Assembly (NCBI GenBank): GCA_025454915.1
Contig: JALONN010000001.1
Coordinates: 62,001-126,000, forward strand
From: Raineya sp.
Lineage (GTDB): Bacteria; Bacteroidota; Bacteroidia; Cytophagales; Thermonemataceae
Direction: 5' to 3'
DNA length: 64,000 nucleotides
Shown: positions 45,324 to 55,314 of the stretch, piece by piece
How positions within the stretch are numbered: the stretch's first letter is position 1
Layout of the letters: each line of letters begins with the position of its first letter
Notes under the pieces: generated by a model
What the model was told of the DNA's origin: nothing
Seen by the model: only the letters and a program-made list of their open reading frames with translations
Databases searched by the model: none
Translations under genes and position numbers: made by a program

Positions 45324-48300
45324 TTATTCTTTTTGACTTTTTTCTTTGTATTTCATGAATAAATAAGGGAAAACAAGCATCATTACACCAATTACCATAA
45401 ATGTAATAATCTTTTGTTGTAAAGTAGAGTTTTGCATGTCTATGAAATAAAGTTTTATAAGAGCTATCAAAAACAAGCCAATAGATATTTGTAATGAAAA
45501 CTTATAAGTTTTGGAAGTGCTGTGAAACAATAAAATACAAGCATGAACAGTAATGAGAATAGTCATCCAAACACTATGTGTATTATTTGAAAATAGTTCT
45601 ACAATTGATGTGTATATTCCCAAGGTGAGGATATGTATTAAAAGTAAATCAAACTCCCAAACAATATCTTCTCTCTTCATAGGATAGATTTTGGTATAAG
45701 TGATGCCATAAAAAAGAGCTAGCATCAACACCAAAGAAATTATTTCTATAGAACTTACATTATACTTGAAAGATTCTGTGGCAGGTACAGATACAGATGT
45801 GAACACAAAGAAAACAATCCCTAAACCCAAGATTGTAAATAAACGATGAGCTAATTTGTAAGTTGATTGTATGGGAATCAACTGTTCTCTAAAAATAACT
45901 ACAGTACCTAAGAAAATTGTGAATACAAAAAATCCCATCAATTTACTGAAGTGAAGTACAGAAAATGTACCAAAACTCAATAACAATATAAAATGGTAAA
46001 CTGTATAGGCATGGAAATATCTATATTCTGAAAAAAGAATTTTATGATCATTTTGATTTCCTTTGTAAGGGCGTAATCCATTGCTATACAATACAATAGC
46101 TCCAAGAACTAATAAATTGATACCTATAGACAAAGCCATCAGTGGTGTATCGAATAGGAAAAAGGCAATGGTAGAACATACAACAAATATGTGCAATTCA
46201 ATTTTTACAGCTATTCGTTTGGTAATTTCAGTTGTGATAAAAGTTATTAAAATAGAAACCGAAAAAGCTATTAAAATGTAATCAGGATAGAAACGAAAAG
46301 CTGATGATAAAATGGGAATAGGCAAATACAAGAAGAATATTTCCCTGAAATATTGAGATATTTGTAGGGGCAAACTTTTAAATACTTGCTCCTCTTCAGT
46401 ATTGGTAAAAAGATTAGGGTTTTCTATTCTTTGTATTTTAGGTAAAACTTTTTCATACATAAACTGAAAAAACCACAAACTCAAAAACAATTCGATTATA
46501 GCTACTTGAGCCAGTCGGGTTTGAAAACGAAATAAAATGGTGTTGGTTGTTTGGGTAGATAAAAAATAACCATATAATAAAAACCCTAGACACAAAAATG
46601 CAATCGCCTCACTTGCTGGTAAACGATATCTATAAGACCATATAAGACAACCATATATAAAGAAAATCATCAGATTATAAGAAAGAACAGGCAAATAAAA
46701 ATGCAAGGGTATCCAAATCACTAATAATGCCCAAATAGTTAGAACCTCCATGATGACATAAGCCATAAACTTCTCATAATCATGCGATATACTCTTGAAT
46801 CTATCTAACAATACTTTACATACAATCAAGACAATTCCTAAACCAATTAAACTTCGATATCCATTTGTCCAAAAACCTAATTGCCAGTGAGGTATTATAT
46901 CAGGAACTAAAAGGAACATATTGATAATCCCCAAAGCTAATAGTAAATAACCCTCTTTTCGGACATTTTCAAGAACAAATACAAAGCCCAAAAGTATCAA
47001 AGCAAGTCCTTCTAAGCTCCAAAATAAGCCTGTTAAGTTTATACTAAATAATAGAGGAATGGTAAAAGCTAAAAATGTGCCTACAAGTGTAAACCACAAA
47101 AATTTGATTTTGGGATTAAATGTTTTGAATAAAAAAAGAAAACTTATCACAAAAATAAGAGCATTGAATAAATAAATGTAACCTAAAGTTACTTTTTGGT
47201 CTTGATAGGCATAAAACAGATTGATTGTGAGTAAAGATGTATTGGCTACTAAAGTAAAAATATCATTTGCTTCAAGCTTCTCTTTAATCTGAAACTGAAA
47301 GCCACTTGTTGCAAGTTTTTGTTTGTAAAGTGTGAAGAAATAAAATAAATAAGCAAATGCCATCAGGGCAATGGTAAGATTGATACGAGGAATGTTCTCA
47401 AAATAGATTTTTTTGAAAATTACTATTGCAAAAATAATTGTACACACACTAAAAGCCACTGTTCCTGCTTTGTGCCAATTAATTTTTAAAGCAATTAACA
47501 CCGTAATGGCACTTAATAGCCATAAATACACAAAATAATATCCTGAAATAATATTTGTTCCTAAGTAGAATGGAGCAAATGCACCACCAAATAAGCTGAT
47601 AATCAGGATGATTCGTGTGTCATAACGTAAAGCTAAATAAAATGCTATCACATTATTGAGTAGTATCAGGGCTAAAATGAGTAGGGGGTAACTAGCAAAA
47701 ATTGTAAAAAACTGTGAGTATGAGAGAAAATAAATTAATAAAAGATTTAAGGAAATACTTAGTCCCAATAGCGAAGAGCCAAAATTATGGTATTTGCTTT
47801 CTTTTCTATGAAAATAAGTCCCTAAAAATATAAGGAAAGCATTGAATGAACATGTTCCTGCAATTTTTATAATTTCAAAAGTATCATCACTTATAAACTG
47901 CATCAGATAGCCAAAACCAAATAGCAAGGCAATAATGCCCCCAATAGTCATAAAAAAGGCAGGTAAACGATCTTGTTTCTGATAAAAATTGTATAAATCA
48001 ATGAAATATGTAAATAAAGGTGTAAAAGGAGCAAAAATTACTCCCAACATCAATGTTTTTGTAAAAAACTCTCCAATTTCCTGCCAAACCAAATCTTCTT
48101 CTGTTCTTGATGGAGAATCATTGTCTTGATTAATGGTATTTTTTGGCTGTTCTTTGGGCTTGTATTCTTTTGTTTTTTCTTCTTTTGGTGGTAAATTTTG
48201 TTTAGGGTCTTGAATAATGAGAAGCTCTTCTACAATGGGAGTAACTTCTTCCTTTTGTTCTACTTTTTCTTGTTGTATTTCTTGAATAATAGGTTGTTCT

Positions 48301-48599
48301 TTTACTATGGGAGCAACTTTTTCTATCTCAACTTTCTTTTCCTCTACCAATGGTTTGAGAGTTGTCTCTAAAGCATTTTTTTGTTTGAGAAATGCTAATT
48401 TTTTCTCTGCTTGGTCTAATCTTGCATATAGCTCATCATAGTGAAGTTTTATTTGTATTTTCAGGCTATCAAGCTCACTTTTAATTTGCTTTAAACCTAT
48501 CTGAGATTCTGTAAAAATCAGATTTTGATAGCATTTTCCGCATTTTGAGGCATTGATATCGTTGTGGTGCTGACAATAAGGACAAGCAAGTGTTGGCAT
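45324..48599 (-). CDS. Giant polytopic DUF2339 membrane protein
   Basis: A 1091-aa protein with an N-terminal zinc ribbon (C6-x2-C9 and C20-x2-C23), a coiled-coil and Lys/Glu-rich low-complexity linker (about 30-170), and then some 25 or more hydrophobic helices with hardly any loops. This is the DUF2339 family, possibly a sensor or transporter. Its function is unknown. It starts 37 bases downstream of dnaG and is followed at 1 base by the DUF1684 gene. Confidence 0.85.
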   Translation of the reverse strand: MPTLACPYCQHHNDINASKCGKCYQNLIFTESQIGLKQIKSELDSLKIQIKLHYDELYARLDQAEKKLAFLKQKNALETTLKPLVEEKKVEIEKVAPIVKEQPIIQEIQQEKVEQKEEVTPIVEELLIIQDPKQNLPPKEEKTKEYKPKEQPKNTINQDNDSPSRTEEDLVWQEIGEFFTKTLMLGVIFAPFTPLFTYFIDLYNFYQKQDRLPAFFMTIGGIIALLFGFGYLMQFISDDTFEIIKIAGTCSFNAFLIFLGTYFHRKESKYHNFGSSLLGLSISLNLLLIYFLSYSQFFTIFASYPLLILALILLNNVIAFYLALRYDTRIILIISLFGGAFAPFYLGTNIISGYYFVYLWLLSAITVLIALKINWHKAGTVAFSVCTIIFAIVIFKKIYFENIPRINLTIALMAFAYLFYFFTLYKQKLATSGFQFQIKEKLEANDIFTLVANTSLLTINLFYAYQDQKVTLGYIYLFNALIFVISFLFLFKTFNPKIKFLWFTLVGTFLAFTIPLLFSINLTGLFWSLEGLALILLGFVFVLENVRKEGYLLLALGIINMFLLVPDIIPHWQLGFWTNGYRSLIGLGIVLIVCKVLLDRFKSISHDYEKFMAYVIMEVLTIWALLVIWIPLHFYLPVLSYNLMIFFIYGCLIWSYRYRLPASEAIAFLCLGFLLYGYFLSTQTTNTILFRFQTRLAQVAIIELFLSLWFFQFMYEKVLPKIQRIENPNLFTNTEEEQVFKSLPLQISQYFREIFFLYLPIPILSSAFRFYPDYILIAFSVSILITFITTEITKRIAVKIELHIFVVCSTIAFFLFDTPLMALSIGINLLVLGAIVLYSNGLRPYKGNQNDHKILFSEYRYFHAYTVYHFILLLSFGTFSVLHFSKLMGFFVFTIFLGTVVIFREQLIPIQSTYKLAHRLFTILGLGIVFFVFTSVSVPATESFKYNVSSIEIISLVLMLALFYGITYTKIYPMKREDIVWEFDLLLIHILTLGIYTSIVELFSNNTHSVWMTILITVHACILLFHSTSKTYKFSLQISIGLFLIALIKLYFIDMQNSTLQQKIITFMVIGVMMLVFPYLFMKYKEKSQKE

Positions 48600-48636
48600 C
48601 TTTTTTAGCAGATTTAAAACGTAAATATTTTGTTCA

Positions 48637-50556
48637 TTAACGAATTACATTCCCCAGAACCTCAGCAATCTCTTTTTCTGTATTCTTAAGAATCACGTGT
48701 ATCTGTAAGGCTTTCTCAATATCCTCTTCGTTATCAGAACGTTGTAAAACTTTTTTATTGTCTTCCATCATTTTTTGTACAACCCGCCATTTGAGTCTCA
48801 TGATGTGGGTATAAGCCACATGATTGAGGCGTTCGTCTTTTTTTCGGGTAACCACGTCTTCTTCTTCCCAGCGATTACTAATCTCATATTTTTCTGAAAT
48901 TAAGTCGATTACGGTATTTTTAATCACATCACTGTCTTGTCTCAAGAAATAACTACTGTCTATTAAATTTCCCTGAGAAAGGTTTTCTTTAAAGATATTT
49001 AGAATTTCCTGAAAAATAGGTGTCTCAAAGTTAATTTCCTGAATTTCGTCTAATAAATAATGCCCGAAAACTTTGTCTTCTGCAATAGGATAATTAGCAT
49101 AGCTCAAAAGCAAACGAATATTTTCTTGTTCCTGATAATAAAGAGCATTGTATTCTACAGCTTTTTTATCAAGCAAAGCGTCTTTGTTTTCTGTAAAAAG
49201 CTCATCTACAATGTTCTTATCGGCTGTTTTCTTTTGGTCTTTGAGAAGGAGTTTATTACCCTCACTAATGAGTACACTTTCTTCAATACCAAAAAGGACA
49301 CTACATTCTTTATAAAAAATGTTTCTATTGATAACATCAGGGATCTTAATAATACTCGAAACAACCTCTCTGATGGCTTCACCTCGTTTAAAAGGGTCAT
49401 TTTGAGTATCTTTAAGCAGGAAATTTGTTTTGAATTTGATAAAATCTTGTGCATTTTCCTTGATGTAGGCAAGCATGGCATTTGTACCATTTTTCTGTAC
49501 ATAGCTATCAGGGTCTTCGTTTTCTGGTAACCACACAATATTAACAGAGAGTCCTTCTTCCAAGATAATATCCAAACCACGCAATGCTGCATTTAATCCT
49601 GCTTTATCACCATCATAGAGCATGGTGATTTTATTGGTAAAACGGCGAATCAGGCGTACCTGCTCATGTGTAAGGGATGTCCCTGAAGAAGCCACAACAT
49701 TCTCTATACCAGCCTGATGCAATGATACCACATCTGCATAGCCCTCCACGAGTAAACATTCATCAGCATTTAAAATAGCTTTTTTAGACTGAAAAAGCCC
49801 ATACAAAATTTTACTTTTGTTGTAAATAGGCGTTTCAGGAGAATTGATGTATTTGGCAATGGATTTATCTTTTTTGAGTGTTCTGCCTCCAAAGGCAATC
49901 ACACGCCCCGAAACATTATGAATCGGGAAGATGACACGTTCTCTGAAACGGTCATAATATTCTTGTTTTCCTTCTTTTTGGATAACCAAGCCAGCTTTTT
50001 CTAAAATTTCAGCCTGATAGCCTTTTCGGGTAGCATTTCTCAGAAAAGCGTCCCATTCTGCCGAACTATAGCCCAAATCAAATTTCTGGATAGTTTTTTC
50101 ATTGAATCCACGTTCTTTGAAATAACTCAATCCAATGGCTTTGCCATCATCTGTATATAAAAGTTGTTCATGAAAAAAGGTTTTGGCATAATTTAAGGCA
50201 ATGAGTAAGCTGTCTTTTTCATTTTGCTCCTGCATTTCGGTATCAGTAGGCTTCTGATAAGCCTCTTCTGGCAGAGCAATTTTGTATTTTTCGGCGAGTT
50301 GTTTGAGGGCTTCGCCATAGCTGACACCCTCAATTTCCATGATAAAATTCACAGAATCGCCCCCTTTTCCACAGCCAAAACATTTATAAATGCCCTTGGC
50401 AGGCGATACATAAAAGGAGGGAGTTCTTTCATTATGAAAAGGGCAACAAGCCTTAAAATCTTTTCCGGATTTCTGTAAATGAACATATTCCCGAATTACC
50501 TCGACAACATCAATGGTCTGATAAATTTTATCTACAATATCTGAAGGAATACGCAT
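48637..50556 (-). CDS. dnaG: DNA primase
   Basis: A 639-aa protein that synthesises the RNA primers of replication. The N-terminal CHC2 zinc-binding motif is present ('CCPFHNERTPSF', 'KCFGCGKGGD'). It is followed by the catalytic RNA-polymerase/TOPRIM core ('LLVEGYADVVSLHQ', 'TMLYDGDKAGLNAALRGLD', with the metal-binding DxD) and the C-terminal DnaB-interacting helical region. Length is normal. It lies between an acetyltransferase gene upstream (44-base gap) and the DUF2339 gene. The usual rpsU-dnaG-rpoD arrangement of enterics is not seen. Confidence 0.97.
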   Translation of the reverse strand: MRIPSDIVDKIYQTIDVVEVIREYVHLQKSGKDFKACCPFHNERTPSFYVSPAKGIYKCFGCGKGGDSVNFIMEIEGVSYGEALKQLAEKYKIALPEEAYQKPTDTEMQEQNEKDSLLIALNYAKTFFHEQLLYTDDGKAIGLSYFKERGFNEKTIQKFDLGYSSAEWDAFLRNATRKGYQAEILEKAGLVIQKEGKQEYYDRFRERVIFPIHNVSGRVIAFGGRTLKKDKSIAKYINSPETPIYNKSKILYGLFQSKKAILNADECLLVEGYADVVSLHQAGIENVVASSGTSLTHEQVRLIRRFTNKITMLYDGDKAGLNAALRGLDIILEEGLSVNIVWLPENEDPDSYVQKNGTNAMLAYIKENAQDFIKFKTNFLLKDTQNDPFKRGEAIREVVSSIIKIPDVINRNIFYKECSVLFGIEESVLISEGNKLLLKDQKKTADKNIVDELFTENKDALLDKKAVEYNALYYQEQENIRLLLSYANYPIAEDKVFGHYLLDEIQEINFETPIFQEILNIFKENLSQGNLIDSSYFLRQDSDVIKNTVIDLISEKYEISNRWEEEDVVTRKKDERLNHVAYTHIMRLKWRVVQKMMEDNKKVLQRSDNEEDIEKALQIHVILKNTEKEIAEVLGNVIR

Positions 50557-50599
50557 AAAAAACGAATGGTAAATTGTAAATGACTATTAAATGATATTT

Positions 50600-51067
50600 C
50601 TATTTTAGAAAATATGTAAAATGAACTACTTCGCTTGATGTTGCACCTGTGGAACGATAAAAGTCTAAAGCATGGCTGTCTTCAAGATCTGCTTGTACGA
50701 AAATTTCGAAAATATTAGCTGTTTTACAAAAATCTTGCAGATGAGTAATTAACTGTTTTCCAATACCTTGTCTTTGGTAAGCAGGCTTTACTGCCAAATC
50801 ATAAATATACATCAAAGGTGAATTGCCAAAATAATGGTCTAGTGCATAACCTGTAAGCCCTCCAATTATTTCCTTGCCATCAGAAGCCACAAATACGTGA
50901 AAATTATCCCTCTGAAGCATTTTATTAAGCAAATCATAGGAGGGAGGTGTTACATCATGCATCTCAAAAGCCTCTTCAAATACAAGTACTAAATCCCTGA
51001 ATTGTTCTAAATCAAATATTTTTAATTTTTTTATTTCTATACCCATAACTCTTTGATGAACTTTCAT
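50600..51067 (-). CDS. AAC(3)-I-like GNAT acetyltransferase
   Basis: A 155-aa GNAT protein. The C-terminal half is strikingly similar to aminoglycoside 3-N-acetyltransferase type I: 'MYIYDLAVKPAYQRQGIGKQL' (acetyl-CoA loop R/Q-x-x-G-x-G), 'IFVQADLEDSHALDFYRSTGA' and the final 'VVHFTYFL'. A second in-frame ATG (51046) begins 'MGIEIKKL' and might be the real start. It is uncertain whether it acts on aminoglycosides; related proteins in environmental bacteria often act on other amines. It sits upstream of dnaG. Confidence 0.85.
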   Translation of the reverse strand: MKVHQRVMGIEIKKLKIFDLEQFRDLVLVFEEAFEMHDVTPPSYDLLNKMLQRDNFHVFVASDGKEIIGGLTGYALDHYFGNSPLMYIYDLAVKPAYQRQGIGKQLITHLQDFCKTANIFEIFVQADLEDSHALDFYRSTGATSSEVVHFTYFLK

Positions 51068-51166
51068 AAGTTTTTACACGACATTCTACAAATATCATTA
51101 TTTTTGCTCAAAAAATCAGGTAAAAACTAAAATTTATCATTCACACATTATTTTACACTCATTTTT

Positions 51167-52072
51167 ATGCTTTTTTTGATTGGAGTGGCACTCTCAGCCA
51201 GTTTGTTTTTGATATTTAGGGCATTTAACAAGTTAGGAATCAATACGTTTCAAGCAATTGTAACCAATTACTGGACATGTGTCATTACAGCTTTGTTGTA
51301 TGTATGGGATTTTGAGGCAGTTGCTAATATTTCTTGGGAAAACTTATGGGTAAAAGTTCCTTTAGGTTTAGGGTTTATTTTCATCAGTACATTTTATCTG
51401 ATGGGTTTTGTTGCTCAAAATATCAGTGTTTCAGCTTCTTCGGTGGCAGCAAAAATTTCCCTGATTATTCCTGTACTCTTTAATTTATTCTTTTTTAATA
51501 CGGATAAATCTTTCGACTGGCTCAATTATCTGGGTTTGGGTTGTGTGTTTATAGCTATTTTCCTGACATCGAGCAAAGTAGAATCGGAAGAACCCCAAGC
51601 TAAAAGCCAAAAATCTTGGGGAAATATCATACTCATTTCACTTATATTTTTGATGAGTGGGGCGATAGATACCAGTATCAACTGGGTAAGTAAAGAATCA
51701 GCCAAAGATGCTACTTCTCAAGCTCTATTTTCAATGCTTATTTTTGGAGTAGCTGGTATTGTGGGTGTTCTCATATTGCTGAAAAAGATAATCGTAGACA
51801 AAGAAAAAGTTGAAATGAAAAGTATTTTGGGAGGTGTTGTATTGGGGATTGTCAATTATTTTTCAGTCATTTTTATGATACGTTCTTTGCAGGTAGAGTT
51901 TTCAAACAATGGAGCGTTCTTCTTTCCTGTCTTCAATATTGCAATTATTTTATTTTCCACAGCTTTTGCCATCTTACTTTTCAAAGAAAAGCTCAATACG
52001 CTCAATAAAATTGGAATAGGTGTAGCGATTATAGCTATTTTACTCATTTCATATCAGAGCATTTTGAATTAA
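51167..52072 (+). CDS. DMT-family permease (EamA-like)
   Basis: A 301-aa integral membrane protein of ten predicted helices, arranged as two EamA-type halves ('LIGVALSASLFLIFRAFN' and 'NYFSVIFMIRSLQVEFSNNGAFFFPVFNIAIILFS' in the second half, cited in part). The C-terminal 'LLFKEKLNTLNKIGIGVAIIAI' is the usual end of the family. Exports or imports a small metabolite; its substrate is unknown. Divergent from the GNAT gene, convergent with the CHAT gene at a shared hairpin. Confidence 0.85.
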   Translation: MLFLIGVALSASLFLIFRAFNKLGINTFQAIVTNYWTCVITALLYVWDFEAVANISWENLWVKVPLGLGFIFISTFYLMGFVAQNISVSASSVAAKISLIIPVLFNLFFFNTDKSFDWLNYLGLGCVFIAIFLTSSKVESEEPQAKSQKSWGNIILISLIFLMSGAIDTSINWVSKESAKDATSQALFSMLIFGVAGIVGVLILLKKIIVDKEKVEMKSILGGVVLGIVNYFSVIFMIRSLQVEFSNNGAFFFPVFNIAIILFSTAFAILLFKEKLNTLNKIGIGVAIIAILLISYQSILN

Positions 52073-52104
52073 AAAACAGAGGAGACTAAAATCTCCTCTG
52101 TTTT
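52073..52104. terminator. Bidirectional terminator
   Basis: A perfect 13-bp stem (52073-52085 with 52092-52104) with 6-base loop, between the DMT permease and TPR-CHAT genes. Confidence 0.9.
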
Positions 52105-55100
52105 ATTCTCCGACCAGTACAAATGCAGCCCAATAGTAGGGATGAGTATACTTTTTCTTGATTTCTTCTTGAGCTTTCTTAAAAGCCTCTCTTTTGTTCA
52201 TTTTTTTAGCTATCCAGTTTTCATAAAAGCTACTCATCAGCTCTTGTGTGGCAATATCGTCTACTTTCCAAAGACTTATCAGAATACTTTTGGCTCCAGC
52301 TGTTCGGAAAGCCCTTTGTAATCCAAAAACACCTTCACCACTCTTGATTTTTCCTTGCCCTGTTTCACAGGCAGAAAGAACAACTAGTTGAGTGTTATCT
52401 AAATTGAGATTTTGAGCTTCATAGGCTGTGAGTATTCCGTCTTCATTATTGCCATGTTCACCTTGTATGCCTATTTCTGCACCTGCTAAAAGTAGCCCAG
52501 AACGTAGTAAAGGGTTTTCTATTAATTTTTGTGTATTATTTAGAAATGTTCCTTTGTTTTCATTTAGATTTTCCGAAACATCTTCCATAAAAAATCCATG
52601 AGTAGCAATATGTAAAACATCAGTACTTTCCAGTTTTTTGAGCGTTTCTTCTGAGGCTTGTTCCAGTAAAAACTTTTGTACTTCTAAACCCTGACTTTGA
52701 AAGGTTTTTTCAATTTGGTTTGCCTCTTTTTGTGTTCCAGGAAGCATGGCAATTACACTACTTTCAAAGAAACGCTTAATGTCTTTTTGATTTTGATTTA
52801 GTTCTATGGGTTTACTTTTAGAGCCTTTTTTATAATCAGGATAAGCCAAAATATTAATTTTTTTAGGTGATTGTGCATTAGGTTTTGAAGTAACCAAATC
52901 TTTTGTATTTCCAAGTAATTGTATTTCAATTTCTTCATTTAAGTATTTTTGAGTTTCTGTATTCTTTAAACCTAACAAACTAATTTGATGATATACTCCA
53001 TCACCAGAAAAATACACCTTTTTCGCATTTTTGATAGTCTTTTTTAAAGGATACCAATATTTCTGATAACTCTCTTTATCTTCTTTCTTTAGTTTGATAC
53101 AATTTTTATAATAGTTTATACTCTTATTTTCAAGGTCTTTGCCATTCTTGAGCAATACCATCTCAGGGTATTTGCTTTCTGGTGATACAATTAAGGCTAC
53201 ATAGTGGACACTATCCAGCCATTTTTTATCATAAACATTTGTACGCAATATTTCGATAGCTACTTCATTGGCTTTAAGGCTTTTCTGTACATCTTGCCAA
53301 GTGTAATGGCGTTTGTCGTTTTGAGAAGCAAATATTTCTGAGCGTTGAGAAAGCATTTTTTCTAAATCATTGACTTCATTTTCTAACTTATTTATATCTA
53401 TTCCTTGTGTTTGCCTTTCTGCTATTGTTAGACTATATACTTTTGATAAGTATTCTTTTTTGTTTTTCCAATCTTCAAATATTGTTTTGAGACTTTCATC
53501 TTTACTATTTGAAATTCTTTCACGCATTTTTTTTGAAGAGTTGAACAGTAAAGCTTTAGTAGCCAAGGCGTTGTTATAAACATCACCTGTTAAGGTCTTA
53601 TTCTGATCATATCTATGTATAACAAAGGAAATAAACATTTCTAAACTCGAACTAAAGGTATGATAATACAACCCTTTTTCCTTTTCTGAAAGTGTATAAA
53701 AGTTACGTTCAATTTGAGTGAGAAAACTATGATTCCCTTCTAAAAACAAAGATTCTGCTTGAATATACTTTTCTAGTTTATCATATAAATTAGCCAAACT
53801 ATTGCAAGATGTAGCATAATAAAGATGGTCTTTACCCTGTACTTTATCATAAATTTCTTTAGCTTCTAAATATAAAGGCTCTGCCTGTGCATATTTGCCT
53901 TGTTTATCATACAGACTTGCCAAATTATTGCACAAAATTGCATATTGAGGATGATCTTTTCCCAGAGTTTTTCTTAAAATTTCTTTAGCTTCTAAATATA
54001 AAACTTCTGATTTTACATAATCACCTTTATCAGAATATAAAAGAGCTAAATCGCCTAAAGAAATTGCATATTGAGGATGGTTTTTACTCAGGTTTTTTGC
54101 TAGAATTTCTGAAACTTCTAGATATAAAGGCTCAGCTTTTGTATAGTTTCCCGTAGTATTATACAATGTTGCCAAACTGTTTAAAGAGGTAGTATATGAG
54201 AAGTACTGTTCATCTGAAATTTTACTCAAAATTTCTTTAGCTTCTAAAAATAAAGGTTCTGCTTGTGTATAGTTACCTAAATTATAATACAAAATGCCCA
54301 ATGAACACAAAGAAATTGCATAATAAGGGTGTTCTTTTCCTAAGGTATTTTTAAAGATTTCTTTAACTTCTAAATAAAAAGGTTCTGCTTTAGCATAACT
54401 ACCCATATCAGAGTATAAGAGAGCTAAGTTATTGAGAGAGGTGGCATATGCGTAAGATTCTTTACCTGAAATCTTTGCTTTAATTTCTAAAGATTTTAGA
54501 TATAAAGGTTCAGCTTGAGTATATTTACCCATAAGCTGATATAATCCTGCTAAATCATTTAAAGAATAGGTATATTCAATATGCTCTTTTCCAAAAGTTT
54601 TTTCTATAATAGATAAATTTTCTAAAAAGAAAGGTTCTGCTTGGGTATATTTCCCCATTTCTCTGTACGACTCTGCTAATCCATATAATGATTTATTATA
54701 ATTTTCATGTTTTTTACCCCAACCTATCATCATTACTTTTATAGCTTCCAAATAAAAAGGCTCAGCTTTGGGATAATCCTTCTTTTTTCTATATAATTCT
54801 GCTAGTCCATACAAAGAGTTGAGATAATCAGGTGTTTCTTTAGTATTAGTTTTGTTAAATATTTCTATGGCTTCCAAATATAAGGGTTCTGCCTGTGTAT
54901 AATCTTTCCTTTTTCTATATAATTCTGCCAGATTGACAAGTAAGACACCATAAATAAAAGTTTTTTTGTTAACTTTTTTAGCATAAATATCAACAGCCTC
55001 TTTATAACAAGCAAGGACTTTTGCATGTTTTCCCTCTTTCTTATATTGTTCTGCAGCATGATAAACTTTCATAACTTCCTTAGGCATATCTTGTGCCATT

Positions 55101-55150
55101 ATATGTATATAATTGAAATACAAGAAAATGAAAAGAATAAAAGACTTCAT
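52103..55150 (-). CDS. Secreted TPR-CHAT caspase-like protein
   Basis: A 1015-aa protein with an N-terminal signal peptide ('FILFIFLYFNYIHIMAQ'), about eleven kinesin-light-chain-type TPR repeats of ~42 residues (each bearing 'AEPLYLEAKEI' or similar), a helical linker and a C-terminal CHAT domain. CHAT is the caspase-HetF fold; its catalytic dyad is His851 in 'HIATHGFF' and Cys928 in 'LSACETGQG'. Such proteins, as in the Craspase partner of type III-E CRISPR, are proteases. No CRISPR genes are present. The signal peptide places the active domain outside the cytoplasm, so an extracellular or periplasmic caspase-like role is expected. The substrate is unknown. Confidence 0.88.
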   Translation of the reverse strand: MKSFILFIFLYFNYIHIMAQDMPKEVMKVYHAAEQYKKEGKHAKVLACYKEAVDIYAKKVNKKTFIYGVLLVNLAELYRKRKDYTQAEPLYLEAIEIFNKTNTKETPDYLNSLYGLAELYRKKKDYPKAEPFYLEAIKVMMIGWGKKHENYNKSLYGLAESYREMGKYTQAEPFFLENLSIIEKTFGKEHIEYTYSLNDLAGLYQLMGKYTQAEPLYLKSLEIKAKISGKESYAYATSLNNLALLYSDMGSYAKAEPFYLEVKEIFKNTLGKEHPYYAISLCSLGILYYNLGNYTQAEPLFLEAKEILSKISDEQYFSYTTSLNSLATLYNTTGNYTKAEPLYLEVSEILAKNLSKNHPQYAISLGDLALLYSDKGDYVKSEVLYLEAKEILRKTLGKDHPQYAILCNNLASLYDKQGKYAQAEPLYLEAKEIYDKVQGKDHLYYATSCNSLANLYDKLEKYIQAESLFLEGNHSFLTQIERNFYTLSEKEKGLYYHTFSSSLEMFISFVIHRYDQNKTLTGDVYNNALATKALLFNSSKKMRERISNSKDESLKTIFEDWKNKKEYLSKVYSLTIAERQTQGIDINKLENEVNDLEKMLSQRSEIFASQNDKRHYTWQDVQKSLKANEVAIEILRTNVYDKKWLDSVHYVALIVSPESKYPEMVLLKNGKDLENKSINYYKNCIKLKKEDKESYQKYWYPLKKTIKNAKKVYFSGDGVYHQISLLGLKNTETQKYLNEEIEIQLLGNTKDLVTSKPNAQSPKKINILAYPDYKKGSKSKPIELNQNQKDIKRFFESSVIAMLPGTQKEANQIEKTFQSQGLEVQKFLLEQASEETLKKLESTDVLHIATHGFFMEDVSENLNENKGTFLNNTQKLIENPLLRSGLLLAGAEIGIQGEHGNNEDGILTAYEAQNLNLDNTQLVVLSACETGQGKIKSGEGVFGLQRAFRTAGAKSILISLWKVDDIATQELMSSFYENWIAKKMNKREAFKKAQEEIKKKYTHPYYWAAFVLVGE

Positions 55151-55281
55151 ATTTTTGATTATTGGATTGATTATGTTTAATGTTTCTCTATTCTAATAAG
55201 ATATTTCTAAGAATCTAAGTTTATTTCAATATAGTAAAAATAAATAGTTGATGACAATACGCCTAATGACGTATTTAAAAC

Positions 55282-55309
55282 AAAAAGGCTTGAAATTTCA
55301 AGCCTTTTT
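55282..55309 (-). terminator. Terminator of kup
   Basis: A perfect 28-bp palindrome, AAAAAGGCTTGAAA / TTTCAAGCCTTTTT, with T tract on the - strand, 6 bases past the kup stop. Confidence 0.9.
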
Positions 55310-55314
55310 GTTTT

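Noticed and set aside
49060..49530. A 156-codon open frame opposite dnaG
   Set aside because: Fully antisense to an essential gene, composition of a shadow frame, no recognisable protein.
52103..55150. Type III-E CRISPR Craspase
   Set aside because: CHAT and TPR are present, but there is no Cas7-11 or CRISPR array in the window and the protein has a signal peptide.
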